Below, piece after piece: positions 17,182 through 25,858 of a DNA stretch of 64,000 nt. Within the stretch, counting starts at the first letter, position 1, and every line of letters starts with the position of its first letter. Source of the stretch: an uncultured Mycobacterium sp. (GTDB taxonomy: Bacteria; Actinomycetota; Actinomycetes; Mycobacteriales; Mycobacteriaceae). The notes beneath the pieces were generated by a model that was not told the DNA's origin, did no database searches, and worked only from the letters and a program-made list of their open reading frames with translations. Location: assembly GCA_900078375.1 (NCBI GenBank), contig FLQS01000089.1, positions 109,392 through 173,391 of the forward strand. The letters are read 5' to 3'. The position numbers and the translations under genes are program-made.

Positions 17182-19795
17182 TGCGAACACGGCACGGTTG
17201 CTACGGATCGGCTTACCACTGGTGACCGCAGGTGCCGTCGCCGCGGCAGCGACGCGGGCCCGGCGGCGCCGCTGCCAACATCCGGCCGTCGAAGTCGGCG
17301 CAACGCCCGACCACGTACCACCACCGGCCTCGGTTCCACCTGAACGTCCTCTCGAACATCGCTCCGTGGCAGCACACTTCGAGTCGACCGTCGACCGCCA
17401 CCCGGATCGGGTGGCGCTGCGCACCGCGACGGGATCTGTCACCTACAGTGAGCTGTTCACCGCGGCGTGCGCCGTGTCGGAAAGCGCCCCGCCCCGTGGC
17501 GAATCACCACGTGCAGCCGTCATACCGGGCGCCCTCACCCCTGCGACGGTGGCGACCGTCCTGGGCCTCATCGCCGCCCGAACCGTCGTGGTGGCACTCG
17601 ACCCGGAGCTCCCCCGCAATCGCGCGGACGCGATCACCGCCATCCTCGCCGAGCACGACTACGAGGTGGTGCCCGTCGCGATTCCACCCGCGAGACGGAA
17701 CGGAGCACACGGCGTGACGGGCAAGCTCGGCTCGGACCTCGACACCCACGACGTCACCAGCATCCAATTCACGTCCGGTTCCACCGGCACGCCGAAAGCC
17801 GTGTTGCACACCAACGGACTGTGGCTGGCCGACGCTCAATTGCTGAACGACCGGTTCGGCCTCACCGACGGCTGCCGGGTGGCGCTGTGCATGCCGATCA
17901 GCTTCGCCGGCGGACTCAACGTCCTGATCGGATCCCTGCTGGGCGGCGCCGAGATCGTCGCCGTCGATCCGCGCGAACACAGCGCCCCAGCGGCGTTCGA
18001 CCGCATCAAGGAGTGCCGGGCTCAGGTGATCACCTGCACGCCGTCGTTTGTCGACGCCCTGCACAGGGCCGCCGGCGGCGACACCCTTTCTCATGTCCGG
18101 CGGGTCGTCACCACTGGTGAGCCCATCCAGGTGTGCCACGTCAGGATGGCCAGGGAATTGGCGCCCACCGCGGTGATCACCAACTGGGTCGGCTCGACCG
18201 AAACGTTGGCCATCGCGAGTCACGACATCCCGCCGACAGCGCCACTGCCGCGCGGCGTGGTCCCCGTGGGAATCGCCGCCCCGCACAAGCAGATCGACAT
18301 CAATGGGGACGGGGTCGTATCCATCACGTCCCGATACCTGGGTCCCGGCTATCTGGACTCTTCGGCATCCGCCGCCACCTTCACCCGCAACGGGGACGCC
18401 ACGACGTACGTCGGCGGTGATGTCGGCCGCTGGGATGACCACGGCAACCTGGTGCTGTCCGGCCGCGCGGACAACACCGTGAAGATCCGTGGGTACCTTG
18501 TCGAGCCGGCCGAGATCGAAGCGACCCTGGCGTCGTACCAAGACATCCGGGAAGTCGCCGTCGTGGCCGATTGCTCCGGGACGCCGGCGCTCACCGCCTA
18601 TGTCGCACCCAGCGCCACCGAGCGGACGCCGTCGGTCGCTGAACTGCGCTCCCGGCTACATCGGGACCTGCCGCCGTGGATGGTTCCGGCCAACATCGAA
18701 ATCCTGGCCACCCTGCCGCGGGGGGACCGCGGCAAGGTCGACCGGATGGCGCTGCCGAGGCCAACCCGCGTCGCGTTCGAAGCACCCTGCGGTGCCCATG
18801 AAGTGACGGCAGCCACGTTGTGGGCGGAAGTGCTGTGCGTCGAGCGCGTCGGCCGCACCGACAGCTTCTACGCGCTGGGCGGTGATTCGCTGTCAGTGGC
18901 GCACATGCTGGTCACCCTTCGCGAATCACACGGCATCGCCCTGAAACCCGCCGACCTTGCCAGCGCGCCGACGCTCGCCGCGTTCGCGGAAAAAATGACC
19001 GAGGCGCAACACAGCGCCCCACAAACGACCGACCGACAGCGATTGCGGCCGACCACAACGCCACTGCGACCACTGTCGGCTGGCACCGCAGGCGCTCCCC
19101 TGCTCTGCTTCACCGGCGCGGGCGCTTCTGCGCTGTGCTTCGCTCCGCTGGCCGAGCACGTCGGGGAACAGACCGCGGTCTACGCGTTCGAACCACGTGG
19201 GCTCGCCGAACGCGCGCTGCCCGACTGGTCGATACAGCGTGCTGTGCAACGTCATTGGGTCGACCTGCGGCGTATTCAGCCGCACGGACCTTACACGCTG
19301 GTTGGGCATTCGCTTGGGGCGCACATCGCACTGGAGACGGCCCGCGTGTTGCAGGCCGACGGCGAGATTGTCGACCTGGTGGTCATGCTGGACCCCTGGC
19401 TGTCCCCCCGGGTGGCCTGGGATGCGCGCAAGGATCTGCCTGATGCGACGGTGACGCTGCAGACCGACGACGCGAACGGCTTCGGGACGTGGTGGGAGCG
19501 CCAGAAGACGGTTCCGCTTGCCGGGCTGTTTTCCGCCGACTACGACCGCAAGACGCGGGCCATCGAAGAAGTCGGAATGATGGCCGCATTCCGGCACCGG
19601 CCCGCAGCATGGGATGGTCGAACACTGCTGATCCGCAGCCATCTCAACACCGATGATCCGCGGCTGTGGCAGCGAATCCTCACCGGACAGGTGGAATCTC
19701 AGGTTCTGGACTGTGATCACCACTCGATCGTGCGGCCGCCACATATCGGCGCGGTCGTCGACTTGATCGTCGCCGCCCGCGGATCGCGCGACTAG
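17171..19795 (+). CDS. Single-module NRPS: adenylation-carrier-thioesterase with hydrophobic N-terminus
   Basis: An 874-residue stand-alone A-PCP-TE enzyme; it activates an acid, tethers it and releases it. Adenylation domain about 75-540 (FTSGSTGTPKA near 200, NWVGSTET for core A5, GRADNTVKIRGY, and GKVDR with the A10 lysine). Carrier serine in ALGGDSLSV near 571. Alpha/beta-hydrolase thioesterase with VGHSLGA near 712 and catalytic His in CDHHSIVRPP near 850. Core A4 reads MPISFAGGLN, without the Asp that binds an amino group, so the substrate may not be an alpha-amino acid. Residues about 10-27 are hydrophobic followed by ARRRR, a possible membrane anchor. TTG start at 17171 overlaps the previous gene; a later start is possible. 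Confidence 0.9.
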   Translation: MSSDANTARLLRIGLPLVTAGAVAAAATRARRRRCQHPAVEVGATPDHVPPPASVPPERPLEHRSVAAHFESTVDRHPDRVALRTATGSVTYSELFTAACAVSESAPPRGESPRAAVIPGALTPATVATVLGLIAARTVVVALDPELPRNRADAITAILAEHDYEVVPVAIPPARRNGAHGVTGKLGSDLDTHDVTSIQFTSGSTGTPKAVLHTNGLWLADAQLLNDRFGLTDGCRVALCMPISFAGGLNVLIGSLLGGAEIVAVDPREHSAPAAFDRIKECRAQVITCTPSFVDALHRAAGGDTLSHVRRVVTTGEPIQVCHVRMARELAPTAVITNWVGSTETLAIASHDIPPTAPLPRGVVPVGIAAPHKQIDINGDGVVSITSRYLGPGYLDSSASAATFTRNGDATTYVGGDVGRWDDHGNLVLSGRADNTVKIRGYLVEPAEIEATLASYQDIREVAVVADCSGTPALTAYVAPSATERTPSVAELRSRLHRDLPPWMVPANIEILATLPRGDRGKVDRMALPRPTRVAFEAPCGAHEVTAATLWAEVLCVERVGRTDSFYALGGDSLSVAHMLVTLRESHGIALKPADLASAPTLAAFAEKMTEAQHSAPQTTDRQRLRPTTTPLRPLSAGTAGAPLLCFTGAGASALCFAPLAEHVGEQTAVYAFEPRGLAERALPDWSIQRAVQRHWVDLRRIQPHGPYTLVGHSLGAHIALETARVLQADGEIVDLVVMLDPWLSPRVAWDARKDLPDATVTLQTDDANGFGTWWERQKTVPLAGLFSADYDRKTRAIEEVGMMAAFRHRPAAWDGRTLLIRSHLNTDDPRLWQRILTGQVESQVLDCDHHSIVRPPHIGAVVDLIVAARGSRD

Positions 19796-21027
19796 GCGGC
19801 GGCAACTTCCGGAGTTTCCCTGGCGCTGCTCGTGTCATTGCCCAGCCAGCGGTACAGCGGCGCGGTGATCGCGGTCGTGGCAACGGCCAGACCGCACAAC
19901 ATCGCGAAGGCGAACGGACTGATCAACCGTGCCTGGAATCCCACCGATGCGATCGCGATCTCGGTGACACCGCGGCAGTCGAGCAGCACGCCCAGTTTGG
20001 CCGATTGCCGCCACGGCCATCGGCTGATCGACCCGAACACGAAACCGGTGCCCAGCTTCGAGACGAACGCCACGATCCACAACACGCCGACACACGCCAA
20101 CCCGCGCCAACTCACCAGGTCATGCAGCGCCTGCAACGGAACCGACATCGCGATGCTGACAAAGAAGGCCGGCCACAGCACATTCACCACCGAGTTGAAC
20201 CCTCGCCCCGACGACGCTTCGCCCAGCGCGGCGGGGAAGGAGAATCCCGCGATCACGGCGCCGATCGCCGGATGGAATCCGAGAAGCTGTGTCGCAGAGG
20301 CACCGACGAGCGCAGAGACTGCCATCGTGACTGCCAGCGAGCTCCCCTGCTGGAGCACATCGGTCCTGCTGACCACCCGAGGAATGACGAACACGACCAC
20401 CACCAGCAGAGCCGCCCCGATCGCCAGCGTCCCGGGTGACATCGCGGTTGCGTGCGAGATAACGACCAAAGCAGTCACCAGGATCCAGGCAAGGCCGTCG
20501 GTGACAACGGAGATGCGTAGGGCCACCTGGGCGACGGGTAACAACCCGATACCCAAGTCCTTGACGATCAACACCAGGACCGGCACCGCCGTGATACCAA
20601 GCGCGATACCGACGAAGAGCCAGCCGTACGCGTCATGGTGTTCTGGTATGCCGAGGCGGGCCGCGAACATCCACGCCGCCAGTAATGACGCGCCGATCGG
20701 AATGAGGACACATGGCGCGGCACGCCATCCGATCGACGTATCGCCCAACGTGCCGAAGCGTCGTAGTTCATTGCCTGCCGCGAACATCAGCAGAAGTAAT
20801 CCAGCGGTTCCGGCCGCATCGAGAAGTTGTCGAGAGGTCAACGGGATGACTTCTCCGCGAAGGGATTCGGAGAGAGATGCAAGCGCGGTGCCTACCACGA
20901 TGCCGACGACGATCGGACCAAGCACCCGCGGCTGGCCGAGCCTGCCGAACAGGTTTCCGACAAGCACCGAGCCGATGACGATGACCGCCAGAATCGTCAG
21001 CCCTTGTAGCGCAGCACCGAGTGGCAT
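19792..21027 (-). CDS. CPA2-family cation/H+ antiporter
   Basis: Polytopic membrane protein of 411 residues with about 12 hydrophobic segments, matching the Na+/H+ exchanger domain of KefB-like CPA2 transporters: GPIVVGIVVGTALASL, LLLLMFAAGNELRRF, GIALGITAVPVLVLIV, VTDGLAWILVTALVV and LLDCRGVTEIAIASVG (the acidic and Gly-rich transport helices). No TrkA-N domain is attached. ATG at 21027 is 5 bases after the flavin monooxygenase stop, so the two are co-transcribed. Its 3' end overlaps the A-PCP-TE gene by 4 bases on the other strand. A role in export or pH balance for the adjacent pathway is inference. Confidence 0.88.
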   Translation of the reverse strand: MPLGAALQGLTILAVIVIGSVLVGNLFGRLGQPRVLGPIVVGIVVGTALASLSESLRGEVIPLTSRQLLDAAGTAGLLLLMFAAGNELRRFGTLGDTSIGWRAAPCVLIPIGASLLAAWMFAARLGIPEHHDAYGWLFVGIALGITAVPVLVLIVKDLGIGLLPVAQVALRISVVTDGLAWILVTALVVISHATAMSPGTLAIGAALLVVVVFVIPRVVSRTDVLQQGSSLAVTMAVSALVGASATQLLGFHPAIGAVIAGFSFPAALGEASSGRGFNSVVNVLWPAFFVSIAMSVPLQALHDLVSWRGLACVGVLWIVAFVSKLGTGFVFGSISRWPWRQSAKLGVLLDCRGVTEIAIASVGFQARLISPFAFAMLCGLAVATTAITAPLYRWLGNDTSSARETPEVAAA

Positions 21028-21031
21028 CGGC

Positions 21032-22831
21032 TCAACCCAGTGTCCTGCTTGATACCAACGCGGGCTCAGGCGAATCCGACGCGGTGTAGGTGCCACCAAG
21101 AAGCGGACTGTCAACCCACTTCAGGGTCGGGGTGCCCATCATGTGCTTCTGGTGGACGAACCAGGGGGTCAGCTGCAGAAGTGTATGGCGCAATGCCATG
21201 TCTCGCCGGTTCTTGACGGGTTCGGAATAGAGGTCGGCAAGGGCTGCCCGGCCCAGGTTGTGGGGTCCGACGATTCGATAGCCGGACTGATTGAAGCTGC
21301 CGAACCAGAGCTGAATGAACAACTTCGGGTTGAACAGCATCATGCGCATCGGAACGAGGCAGCCGATCTCGCGGGCGAGCGAGTCCAAATACATCACCTG
21401 TGACGGGATGGACTCGGTCTGGCGCGGACTCAGCGCCGTCCAGTGCTCTTCCCACTCCTTCTCGCGCCCGATGACTTCGTCGAGGTTGCCGGGCAGTTGT
21501 TGCTTGCCGCTGCACACCCGCGCGAAATAGCGAGCCTGCATCTCCGCGCAGATCGGTATTCCGCCCGAGAAGGGCCGAACAAAGCCGATGAATGCGGCCG
21601 TCCCGTTGTGCTCTGGATGCAGGAAATGCTTGTACAGGTTGCGGACATTTCCATCTTTGACGTGTAGGTCGCCGATGGCGAAGTCATGCTCGAAACCCGT
21701 GCACAGCACGACGGTGTCGAACTCACCCTCGGCAGAGTCTCGGAACGAAACCGTGTTGCCAGCTGACGACTCAATTCCCGCATCGTTCAACGTGACTCGA
21801 CCGGCGGCGATGGACGGAATGAAGCTGACGTTCTTGCAGAAGATGCGTCGCGGGCTCCAGCTGCCCTCCGGGTGGGAGCGACGATTCCACGTCTCGATCA
21901 GCTTCCAGTTCACCGCGTTCTCGACTGTTTCCACGTCGAGTTTCGGCGGATCGATTGATTCGCCCATCGGATTGACGGCGGCCCCGGCGACGCCATTGTT
22001 CCGGCTCACGCCAACCACGCCCAGCACCGACGTGGCGAACCCATAGACCACGGACATCACCAGGAAAAGAGCCTTCGCCACCGGGCTGCTTCCCCAGAAC
22101 GTTTGGAGTTCAAACGGATACGTGGTGGCACGCCGATACATCTCGTGGTGGTGCGCGCGCACGGTGCCGTGATCGGTCGTTCTGGTTCGGTCAGACACCC
22201 TCGGCAAAAGGTAGGTGTATGACCGGATGGACAGCGTGCACGCACTCGCGACCTCGCCGATCTGACGAACGATATCGGCGCCGGATTCGGCCAGGCCAAC
22301 GATCAGGACACGCTTACCTCGGAAGCTCTCGTTGTTCCGGTACTCGGAGGAATGCACGATCTCACCGGTGAAATTCTCCAGCCCCGCAACGGTCCGATTG
22401 GGGGTCTTGAACGGTCCGGAGCACACGGCCACCGCGTCGAACGGTTCCTTGGAATCGATACCGTCGCGGCGCACCGACACGACCCAACGATCAGAAACCC
22501 GTGCGACATTCGTGACTTCGCTGCCGAATCGGATGCGCTCTCTGAGCCCGAAGCGGTCGGTGTACGCGCTGAGGTATTCGAAGTACTCGCTCCGGGAGTA
22601 GAACTTCCGTTCCCCTCGGAACGGATAGTCCGAATAGGCCATCAGCTTCATCGAGATGGTCAGATACAGGTCGTCGTAGGCCTTCATCCGGTCACCGTCG
22701 CCCTCATAGCGAAGCCAGATGCCGCCGATATCGGGGTTCTTGTCGAAGCACACGACGTCGTGGCCTTCGTCGAGGAGCTGCTTGATGGTCGTGAGCCCGC
22801 ACGGACCCGCCCCAACGACGCAGACCTTCAT
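21032..22831 (-). CDS. Class B flavin-containing monooxygenase
   Basis: FAD/NADPH enzyme of 599 residues resembling eukaryotic-type FMO and YUCCA proteins; oxygenates nucleophilic N or S atoms. FAD motif VVGAGPCGLTT at the N-terminus, the FMO identity motif FTGEIVHSSEY near 165, an NADPH motif GLAESGAD, and LCTGFEHDF near 410. It is not an MbtG-type lysine hydroxylase. ATG at 22831 is chosen because GGAGGTATTC lies directly before it; the frame is open further upstream. An IdeR-like box with a TAATAT -10 lies 45 to 65 bases upstream, tying it to iron starvation. Operon with the antiporter. Confidence 0.88.
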   Translation of the reverse strand: MKVCVVGAGPCGLTTIKQLLDEGHDVVCFDKNPDIGGIWLRYEGDGDRMKAYDDLYLTISMKLMAYSDYPFRGERKFYSRSEYFEYLSAYTDRFGLRERIRFGSEVTNVARVSDRWVVSVRRDGIDSKEPFDAVAVCSGPFKTPNRTVAGLENFTGEIVHSSEYRNNESFRGKRVLIVGLAESGADIVRQIGEVASACTLSIRSYTYLLPRVSDRTRTTDHGTVRAHHHEMYRRATTYPFELQTFWGSSPVAKALFLVMSVVYGFATSVLGVVGVSRNNGVAGAAVNPMGESIDPPKLDVETVENAVNWKLIETWNRRSHPEGSWSPRRIFCKNVSFIPSIAAGRVTLNDAGIESSAGNTVSFRDSAEGEFDTVVLCTGFEHDFAIGDLHVKDGNVRNLYKHFLHPEHNGTAAFIGFVRPFSGGIPICAEMQARYFARVCSGKQQLPGNLDEVIGREKEWEEHWTALSPRQTESIPSQVMYLDSLAREIGCLVPMRMMLFNPKLFIQLWFGSFNQSGYRIVGPHNLGRAALADLYSEPVKNRRDMALRHTLLQLTPWFVHQKHMMGTPTLKWVDSPLLGGTYTASDSPEPALVSSRTLG

Positions 22832-22874
22832 GAATACCTCCGACATTCCGACCGGGACAGCGCACCCCGCTGAG

Positions 22875-22896
22875 ATATTAGGGGACGCTAACTTCT
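22875..22896 (-). promoter_or_regulatory. FMO promoter: TAATAT -10 overlapped by an IdeR-like box
   Basis: The forward strand TTAGGGGACGCTAACTTCT (22878-22896) matches the IdeR consensus at about 13 of 19 positions. On the minus strand TAATAT (22880-22875) is a good -10 hexamer, overlapped by the box, a standard repression geometry. Confidence 0.5.
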
Positions 22897-22903
22897 CTTT
22901 GGG

Positions 22904-22914
22904 GGCTACCCTCA
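22904..22914 (-). promoter_or_regulatory. TGAGGGTAGCC element shared with the mbtI iron box
   Basis: Minus-strand TGAGGGTAGCC is identical to the first 11 bases of the mbtI box (12207-12217). AGGGTAGCC also occurs on the minus strand in the mbtA-mbtB box. It may be a second IdeR half-site for the flavin monooxygenase. Confidence 0.35.
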
Positions 22915-22929
22915 CGCCCTGAACAGGCA

Positions 22930-22974
22930 GCGGGTACGGGCCCCGGCTGTTGTGCAGCCGAAGCCCGTACCCGC
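22930..22974 (-). terminator. Long hairpin after the PGRS-like gene
   Basis: Perfect 12-bp arms (GCGGGTACGGGC / GCCCGTACCCGC) enclose a second perfect 6-bp stem (CGGCTG / CAGCCG) with a TTGTG loop. It lies 27 bases past the stop of the PGRS-like gene and separates it from the flavin monooxygenase promoter. No U-tract follows, which is common for mycobacterial terminators. Confidence 0.75.
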
Positions 22975-23000
22975 GTCACTGCGTGACGAGCTGGCGAACG

Positions 23001-24524
23001 CTAGGCGCTGTTGCTCGCGTTACCGTCGTTGCCCTGGTTGCCGGTGCCGCCACCGCCGCTGCCGCCGCTGCCGCCGTTACCACCGGTGCTGGACTTGCCA
23101 GCACCGCCGGTGGCGCTACCGCCGCTGCCGCCGTTGCCACCGACACCGGTGCCCGCGCCGACCGACGTCCCGCCGCTACCACCGGTACCGCCGTTGCCAC
23201 CGCGGGCGTTTCCGCCCGTTGCACTGCCGCCGTTGCGGCCAACGCCACCGTTACCGCCGATGGCGCCGCCATTACCGCCGTTGCCGCCGCGACCGCCGGT
23301 GGTGTTGCCACCCTCGGTCGATTTCGCGTTGCCGCCGGTGCCGCCGCGACCGCCGAGGCCCGACAGACCGCTGCTGCCGCCCGCGGCACCCGCGCCACCG
23401 GTGGCACTGCCGGCTTCCGAGGTCGCGCTACCACCGGAACCGCCGTTGGAGCTACGGGCGAGGAAGCGGCCGCCACCGGTGCCACCGGTGCCGCCGACCG
23501 CCTTGCCGTCCTGGTAGGCAGTGGCATTGCCGCCCTTGCCACCATTGCCGACAACGTCGGGTGTATTGCCGCCGGACAGAATGGCGTAACCGCCCGAGCC
23601 GCCCTTGCCGCCGGTGGCGGTCTGGCTGCTGGTTCCGCCGGTCCCGTCGGCCAGGCCGACCGTCGCGGAACCGCCCGCACCGCCGGCGCCTGGTCCGTAG
23701 TCGGCAGGGGCACCTTCAGTCGGCAATCCCCAGAGCGAGGTGCCGCCGTCCCCGCCGTTGCCGCCACTGGCGTTGCCGTTCACCGACGAGGCGGCACCGC
23801 CCGCGCCGCCGTTGCCGGCCTTGCTCGCGCCTGTGCCGCCTGTCAGGACGTTGAGTGCCGTGAGTTGGCCGCCGTTGCCACCCTTACCGCCGTTGCCGCC
23901 CACCGCATTTGCGTTTGCGCCCGCTGCGCTGGTGTTGGTGTCCGTGCCGCCCGCGCCGCCGTTACCGCCGTTCCCGGAGAACAGGCCCGCGTTGCCGCCG
24001 TTTCCACCGTTGGTGGCCGCCGAGGCCAGCGTTCCGTCCTGGTTGTACACCGCGTTCACACCGGCGGCGCCGTCACCGCCGTTGCCGCCGAACCAGCCTG
24101 CGTTGCCGCCATTTCCACCGTTGGCGCCCGCGCCACCGTTGCCGAAGAGCAGGCCACCATTGCCGCCGTTGCACGCGGCACCTACGCAGTCCGAGGCGGC
24201 GTCGACGCCGTTGCCGATCAGCCAGCCGTTGACACCAACGGCGGAGGCGAGAACCGACTTGGAGGCGTCAGGCGTCACGATGCTGGCGGCGCTTGGTGCC
24301 GACGAGCAACCCGGATCGGCAACGCCGCCCGTGGTCTGGCAGGAGACGAGCTGGATCTCATGTACCTGGGCCGAAACCGCCGTCGGCTCGTCGAGCACGG
24401 CGGCGGCCGCGGCCGCCGCCAACGCGAAGAGTCCGACCATCGCCGCCCCAGCGACTCCCGTCGTCGTCATGTGTTTCTGCGTGGAATGCGTTGCGGCCCT
24501 GCGTGGTCCGACCTTCGCGTTCAT
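23001..24524 (-). CDS. PGRS-like Gly/Asn-rich secreted or surface protein lacking a PE domain
   Basis: A 507-residue protein from ATG 24524 (AAAGGGA upstream). The N-terminus has a basic stretch then a hydrophobic segment (GVAGAAMVGLFALAAAAAAA, about residues 24-43) that looks like a signal peptide or anchor. A short domain of about 70 residues with four Cys follows, then about 390 residues of GGNGG / GNGGAGG / GGKGG repeats like PE_PGRS repeats. There is no PE domain (no PE motif, no YxxxD/E secretion signal seen). Cell-surface location is inferred from the N-terminus. The promoter region lies in the 354 bp upstream. Repeats may make assembly and length uncertain. Confidence 0.8.
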   Translation of the reverse strand: MNAKVGPRRAATHSTQKHMTTTGVAGAAMVGLFALAAAAAAAVLDEPTAVSAQVHEIQLVSCQTTGGVADPGCSSAPSAASIVTPDASKSVLASAVGVNGWLIGNGVDAASDCVGAACNGGNGGLLFGNGGAGANGGNGGNAGWFGGNGGDGAAGVNAVYNQDGTLASAATNGGNGGNAGLFSGNGGNGGAGGTDTNTSAAGANANAVGGNGGKGGNGGQLTALNVLTGGTGASKAGNGGAGGAASSVNGNASGGNGGDGGTSLWGLPTEGAPADYGPGAGGAGGSATVGLADGTGGTSSQTATGGKGGSGGYAILSGGNTPDVVGNGGKGGNATAYQDGKAVGGTGGTGGGRFLARSSNGGSGGSATSEAGSATGGAGAAGGSSGLSGLGGRGGTGGNAKSTEGGNTTGGRGGNGGNGGAIGGNGGVGRNGGSATGGNARGGNGGTGGSGGTSVGAGTGVGGNGGSGGSATGGAGKSSTGGNGGSGGSGGGGTGNQGNDGNASNSA

Positions 24525-24878
24525 ACAATCCCTTTGCAATTTACGGCCTTGCCGCTGTGGCAGGCGCTGGTTCTGTGCGTTTCCTGAGAGAAAGGCAGCC
24601 TCATCTTTGGGTCCGCTTGCACCCGGGTCAATAGCTACGTCCGGCGATCAGATGGCAATTACGCCCGATTTCCGAACCGCATCGGCCACGTCGCCGGCCT
24701 CGTCCTGAGACCGAAAACCCAAGGTCACAAGGCCTATTGGGCGGCTCGCCACGGCGCCTCCGGAATAGCCGGGAACCCGGCCGAAAAATAGTTGGGAAGG
24801 AAGGGCCAACTTCGGATCGGGCCAGTGCACGTCGTCGCAACAGAATGTATTGCGACATAAGGGGTTCCGCCGACGATC
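24525..24878. other. 354-bp gap upstream of the PGRS-like gene
   Basis: Probable 5' region of the PGRS-like gene on the minus strand and the 3' end of the TIM-barrel gene. A 76-codon frame on the minus strand (24628-24858) is Arg-rich and unconvincing. No clear hairpin, tRNA or operator was seen. Confidence 0.5.
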
Positions 24879-25736
24879 TCAGGCCAGATGCCGGCAGTCG
24901 GTGTCGGCGAGTTCGAGAACCTCACGCGCGCCCCGCAGCGCCGCACGGCTGCGATCGATGGCGGGGGCCTGCCACAGCACCGGCGCCTCGACGCTGACCG
25001 GGACGTCGCTCGGTAGCGCGCGCAGCATCGCCACCAGATCGATGGTGCCGGCACCGGGAAAGAGCCGAGCGTTGCGACCCTGGTATCTCAATGCCTCGAT
25101 GGTCGTTGGCCGCTCGGGCAGGCCGTCACAGATCTGGACGTAGCGGAACCACGCGGCAGGCAATGCAGCGAGATCGGAAGGGGTGTTCAGCGCACGGTCG
25201 TAGTGCAGGGCGTCGACCAACAGTCCGACATTGGGATGCGCGGCGCGTGCGACGATCGCGGCGGCTTGTTGCAGATTCTCGACATCCGTCCACGGCATCG
25301 GCTCCAGGTTGGGTGTCAACGCGTAATCGGCTGCCAGATCGGCGAGTTCGGCCAGATGATCGGCGAGGCGCGCGTGATCGGGATCGTTGCCGGTGACCAG
25401 GATCTGGCTGGCTCCCAGGTAAGCCCCGGTCTCGATGAAGGCGGCGAAGTCGTGCCGAATCCGGGTCTGAGGTGTCAGGCGCAGCACTTCGATATCGATC
25501 AATGCCAGCCCTGTGTCGTCGAGCCTTCGGCGGGTCTCGCGAATCAGCGGGGTCATACCGATCGTCGGGCGCAGCGGCTCCGCCTCGGTGGCCCGGATCA
25601 GGCGGAGGCCGACGGCGTCGAAACCCGCTTTCGCGGCACAGTCGACCGTGTCGGCGGGCCCGAGCTCGAGCACCGTGAGCGGCGCCAAAGAGATCGGGCG
25701 CGTGGCGTCGGTGACGTCAACTTCTGCTCCAACCAT
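24879..25736 (-). CDS. Xylose isomerase-like TIM-barrel protein (sugar phosphate isomerase/epimerase family)
   Basis: A 285-residue AP_endonuc_2-family TIM barrel. Metal-binding residues can be assigned in NLEPMPW, LLVDALHYDR, VQICD and VSVEAP, with GAGTIDLVAMLRAL following as in family members. ATG at 25736 follows GACGAGGAG. The frame is open further upstream but has no supported start. Same strand as mbtK, 122 bases downstream of it. Members include sugar epimerases, inosose dehydratases and dehydroshikimate dehydratases that make catechol acids for siderophores; which one this is cannot be decided. Confidence 0.82.
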   Translation of the reverse strand: MVGAEVDVTDATRPISLAPLTVLELGPADTVDCAAKAGFDAVGLRLIRATEAEPLRPTIGMTPLIRETRRRLDDTGLALIDIEVLRLTPQTRIRHDFAAFIETGAYLGASQILVTGNDPDHARLADHLAELADLAADYALTPNLEPMPWTDVENLQQAAAIVARAAHPNVGLLVDALHYDRALNTPSDLAALPAAWFRYVQICDGLPERPTTIEALRYQGRNARLFPGAGTIDLVAMLRALPSDVPVSVEAPVLWQAPAIDRSRAALRGAREVLELADTDCRHLA

Positions 25737-25858
25737 GGATACTCCTCGTCCCCAACACCTCCCGTGGTCGCCGACCGTGCCATTGTCGGACAACCGAGCC
25801 GGAAATTGGGGGCTACCTTTCCGCGACTCGCAGCGCGGATGCCGGAGTGCCGAAAGGT

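Noticed and set aside
23040..24180. Repeat block considered as a CRISPR array or tandem repeat element
   Set aside because: The repeats are imperfect codon-level GGNGG repeats in a single open frame, not direct repeats with unique spacers.
23011..24700. Pro-Leu-rich plus-strand frames opposite the PGRS-like gene
   Set aside because: They are the reverse complement of Gly-rich repeats; no start signals or domains.
24628..24858. 76-codon minus-strand frame upstream of the PGRS-like gene
   Set aside because: Arg-rich shadow-like composition with no Shine-Dalgarno or recognisable domain.
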